Shown: in pieces, positions 61,485-64,000 of the stretch | Layout of the letters: each line of letters opens with the position of its first letter | Numbering within the stretch: position 1 is the stretch's first letter | Source: JOPF133 sp052144935 | GTDB lineage: Bacteria; Acidobacteriota; Terriglobia; Bryobacterales; Bryobacteraceae | DNA length: 64,000 nt | Assembly (NCBI GenBank): GCA_052144935.1 | Contig: JBKQPR010000214.1 | Span: forward strand, 1 to 64,000 | Reading direction: 5' to 3' | Position numbers and translations under genes: made by a program | Notes under the pieces: model-generated | Databases searched by the model: none | Told to the model about the DNA's origin: nothing | What the model saw: only the letters and a program-made list of their open reading frames with translations

Positions 61485-62549
61485 ATGCCCTCGGGACTTG
61501 TGCTCACCGCTCCGGAAGACCTGCCCGAATTGACGGAATTCCTCCTCGGCGTCTTCCACTTGTCCTCCGATGCCCCCTTCGTACGGCCTGAGATGATCGA
61601 GTGGAAGTACTTCTCGCCGCGGCCGGATTGGACCGGCTCGCGCAGCTATGTGATGCGGAGCGAAGGCCGGATCTTAGCGCATGGCTGTGTGGTACCGGTC
61701 ACCTTTCGCCCGCGGGCGGCCGCGCAGGGACCCCCCGGCCTGGTAACCGGCATGCGCGTCATCGATTGGGCCGGCGGACGCCAGGCGCCGGCTGCGGGCG
61801 TGCGGATCATGCGCGAGCTGGCGGGACTTACCGACACCGTGCTGGCCATAGGCGGATCGCCCGATGCCGTAAGGGTCTTCCCTATGATGGGCTTCCAGCA
61901 TTGCGGCAATGCCGAGGTCTTCGCCCGCGTAGTGCGTCCCTGGCGGCAGTTCCGGTCCGACCCCTACCCCCGCGGCTGGAAGGCCCCGCTGCGTTTGGCG
62001 CGCAGCACGCTGTTCAGCCTGACTCCGTTACCCGCCGCTCCGGCGGGATGGACTCGCCAGGCGGTGACGGCTTTCGACCAGTCCATCTGTTCCGCGCTCG
62101 AATTCGATGCCGCCAGCTTCACCACCACCGCCCGCAGCCCGGCCCTGCTCAATTACATGCTGGGTTGCCCCGGCGCCGCGTTTTCCGGCTTCCTGCTCCG
62201 CCAGGGAGATGGCGTCCGCGGCTATTTCCTGCTGAGCCATGTGGCCGGCCAGACCCGCATCGCCGAAGTACGCGTGGATTCCGAGCGTACCGAAGATTGG
62301 CAAGCCGCCTTCGCCCTGGCCACCCGGCAGGCGGCGGCCGATCCGGCCACCTGCGAGATACTGGCCGTCGCTTCCATCCGGCAAGGCATCGAATCCCTCC
62401 GCCGCAACGGCTATCGCCTCTGCCGCCACGACCCGATTTTCCTCCTCGATCCCGGACGCCGGCTGGCAGGCGTTCCCGATTTGAACCTGGATCTGCTGGT
62501 GGGCGACGAGGCTTACATACACGTGCCCAGTTATCCATTCGAGATGTAG
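61485..62549 (+). CDS. GNAT-superfamily acyltransferase
   Basis: 354 aa from ATG 61485; the frame is open upstream but of non-coding composition (Gly/Arg/Trp runs). YVMRSEGRILAHGCVVPVTF and MRVIDWAGGRQAPAAGVRIM resemble the acyl-CoA binding part of double-GNAT proteins; a second half ends in SIRQGIESLRRNGYRLCRHD. Two bases separate its stop from the GT4 start. Similar in plan to the protein at 43261. Its acceptor is unknown. Confidence 0.7.
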   Translation: MPSGLVLTAPEDLPELTEFLLGVFHLSSDAPFVRPEMIEWKYFSPRPDWTGSRSYVMRSEGRILAHGCVVPVTFRPRAAAQGPPGLVTGMRVIDWAGGRQAPAAGVRIMRELAGLTDTVLAIGGSPDAVRVFPMMGFQHCGNAEVFARVVRPWRQFRSDPYPRGWKAPLRLARSTLFSLTPLPAAPAGWTRQAVTAFDQSICSALEFDAASFTTTARSPALLNYMLGCPGAAFSGFLLRQGDGVRGYFLLSHVAGQTRIAEVRVDSERTEDWQAAFALATRQAAADPATCEILAVASIRQGIESLRRNGYRLCRHDPIFLLDPGRRLAGVPDLNLDLLVGDEAYIHVPSYPFEM

Positions 62550-62551
62550 CC

Positions 62552-63685
62552 TTGCCTGACACCAAGACATTAGTTTCCGTCCTCGGCTTCGAACCATTCC
62601 GCGTGGGAGGCGGAGAAGCGCTGGCGCGCGAAGTCTCCGTGCAACTGGCCGCCCGGGGCTGGAAGAACGTTCTGTGTTTCCTGTCGCCGCCTACCGATCC
62701 CGTGCGCGAGTATCTGAACCTCCCCAACGTGTCTATCGAAGTCCTGCCGGACTCCTGGAAACTGGCGTGGAAACCGGCCCGCGGATTGGCGCGCATTCTG
62801 GCCCGCTACCGCCCGGAAATCCTGCACCTCCAATTTACCGGCTTCATCAGCCCGTATCCCTGGCTGGCGAAGTTCTTCGGCGTGAAAAAGGTCTTCTTCA
62901 CCGACCAGTCTTCGCGGCCGGAAGGCTATGTGACTCCGCGCGCCGCCCTATGGCGCCGTATCGGCACCCGTGTAGCCAACTACCCGCTCGACCGCGTGGT
63001 TTGCATCAGCGATTATGTGCGCGATTCCTGGGTGACCTTCGACGTCCTTCCGGCCAGCCGTTTCGTTCGCATCTACAACAGCGTGGACGCTTCCCGCTGC
63101 TCCTCGGATGGCTCGGCGCTGCGCCGCCAATACGGCATACCGGAAGACCGCCAGGTGGTTCTGCAGGTAAGTTGGGTAATCCCCGAAAAGGGTTTCGACG
63201 ATCTGCTGGCCGCGGCGCGCCTGGTGGTGGATCAAAACCCGGCCGTGCATTTCCTGATGGCGGGGGAAGGCGCGGACCGTCCGCGTCTGATGGCGGAAAC
63301 CGTCAAGGCGGGTTTACAAGACCACGTCACCTGGACTGGCATCGTGGCAAAGCCGGTCGAGAACGGTCTGTACGCCACTGCCGACGTGGTCTGCCAGGTT
63401 TCCCGATGGGAGGAGGCTTTCGGCTACGTGATCGCGGAAGCGCTGGCCAGTGGGCGGCCCGTAATCGGCAGCCGCGTAGGCGCCATCCCGGAACTGGTCC
63501 GGCACGGCAAAACCGGCTTCCTGGTGGAGCGCCGCAACCCCGCCGAACTCGCCGCCCGTATCCTGGAACTGCTTCGCGACCCCCAACTCCGCCGCAAGCT
63601 GGGAGAAGCTGGCCGCCGCCTCGCGCTGGAGGAGTTTGATCAGCAGACCAACGTCGCCCGCCTGATGCAGCTCTACGGGATCTGA
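62552..63685 (+). CDS. GT4 glycosyltransferase
   Basis: 377 aa from TTG 62552, just after the GNAT stop. VLGFEPFRVGGGEALAREVS is the first GT-B loop; VLQVSWVIPEKGFDDLLAAA and VCQVSRWEEAFGYVIAEALA (E-x7-E), then GAIPELVRHGKTGFLVERR, form the donor domain. It adds a sugar to the growing glycan. Coupled to the acyltransferase, suggesting they act on the same unit. Confidence 0.9.
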   Translation: MPDTKTLVSVLGFEPFRVGGGEALAREVSVQLAARGWKNVLCFLSPPTDPVREYLNLPNVSIEVLPDSWKLAWKPARGLARILARYRPEILHLQFTGFISPYPWLAKFFGVKKVFFTDQSSRPEGYVTPRAALWRRIGTRVANYPLDRVVCISDYVRDSWVTFDVLPASRFVRIYNSVDASRCSSDGSALRRQYGIPEDRQVVLQVSWVIPEKGFDDLLAAARLVVDQNPAVHFLMAGEGADRPRLMAETVKAGLQDHVTWTGIVAKPVENGLYATADVVCQVSRWEEAFGYVIAEALASGRPVIGSRVGAIPELVRHGKTGFLVERRNPAELAARILELLRDPQLRRKLGEAGRRLALEEFDQQTNVARLMQLYGI

Positions 63686-63842
63686 GCGGGGCATTGTTGA
63701 CACGGTGGTTGACTCGTTGGTTTCCGCTGCGCTCCAATCGTGCGTTTGCGAGCGGCTGGGTTCTTGCATGTCTGAAGTTCAATCCATCGCGCTCGGGCTG
63801 GCGGCTTCGGGATACCTGGCTTGGAATCTCCACAAACCGGTT

Positions 63843-64000
63843 CTATGTGTTGCGGGAAGCCAGCAGTTCCCGATAAAACTCCACCACCGCGCGAAGGTTT
63901 TCCTGCCCGTCGCCGGTCACCGGGGCCCGCTCTCTGGGGGCGGCCAGCACTTCGAACACGGCATCCCGCAGCCCGATGCGGTCCGAAATGGGAATCAGGC
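63843..64000 (-). CDS. C-terminal fragment of a leftward gene (cut by window)
   Basis: About 51 residues up to a TAG at 63845-63843, reading LIPISDRIGLRDAVFEVLAA then ENLRAVVEFYRELLAS. Composition is coding-like and it may be the end of a glycosyltransferase-like or other cytoplasmic enzyme, but nothing diagnostic is visible. Confidence 0.5.
   Translation of the reverse strand, partial: LIPISDRIGLRDAVFEVLAAPRERAPVTGDGQENLRAVVEFYRELLASRNT

Noticed and set aside
1..64000. Insertion sequences, transposases, integrases or phage genes
   Set aside because: Searched for DDE, HUH and recombinase motifs by eye in the larger frames and found none. The mobile signals seen are limited to repeats, a tRNA-like end, TA modules and the RepA-iteron module.

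Overview
The window is a high-G+C bacterial chromosome segment dominated by cell-surface polysaccharide genes: nucleotide-sugar enzymes, at least seven glycosyltransferases, a flippase, acyl and methyl tailoring enzymes, a heparinase-like lyase and sulfatase-fold membrane enzymes. It is interrupted by an unusually dense set of toxin-antitoxin (TA) modules and remnants. The gene repertoire, an RPA-type initiator with iterons on what looks like a chromosome, and the GC-rich dispersed hairpins suggest an Acidobacteriota member, perhaps Solibacter/Bryobacter-like. That is inference; there is no rRNA or other phylogenetic marker in the window.

Layout. 1-2627 (minus): rfbF-rfbG-rfbH operon for a CDP-3,6-dideoxyhexose. 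3421-7777 (plus): tightly overlapped HAD-UbiA fusion, small membrane protein, GMC oxidoreductase and SDR, reminiscent of polyprenyl-phosphoryl-pentose epimerisation. 7778-9925: accessory patch with a tRNA-3'-end-like fragment, a GNAT-YoaP protein and a frameshifted TA pair. 9926-12107: SDR and glycosyltransferase. 12341-14291: iteron array plus RepA-like initiator, an integrated replicon module. 14371-19614: flippase-like protein, methyltransferase, glycosyltransferase, hexapeptide acyltransferase, acyl carrier protein (ACP) and MaoC-like protein. 19996-23200: TA modules and decayed genes. 23231-28307: GT2, DegT aminotransferase, Gfo/Idh dehydrogenase and an APC permease. 28555-29390: a vapBC module and a perfect 16-bp parS-like palindrome, bracketed by imperfect ~57-bp direct repeats. 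29339-34082: heptose-type HAD phosphatase, GT4, SIS isomerase and a GT39-like protein. 34353-37008: two TA modules (one broken) and a GT2-GtrA fusion.

37325-41768 (minus): four-gene operon FkbH-ACP-MBOAT-SGNH, the best candidate for an undescribed polysaccharide acyl (possibly glyceryl) modification system. 42013-44328 (plus, divergent): GDP-mannose 4,6-dehydratase, a second ACP and a GNAT-like acyltransferase. 44368-46454: hendecad-repeat membrane protein, vapBC and a polysaccharide deacetylase. 46636-55352: UDP-galactopyranose-mutase-like flavoprotein, two sulfatase-fold membrane proteins, a small membrane protein, and two methyltransferases. 55411-56440: a stretch of decayed genes. 56502-64000: heparinase II/III, flippase, radical SAM protein, GNAT-like protein, GT4 and a truncated last gene.

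Together the genes would build activated dideoxy- and deoxy-sugars, assemble them on a lipid carrier, decorate them with acyl and methyl groups, flip the product and trim it. Several broken reading frames (vapC, hepT, parE, a methyltransferase, a sulfatase) lie in accessory patches. They are either real pseudogenes or single-base assembly errors.
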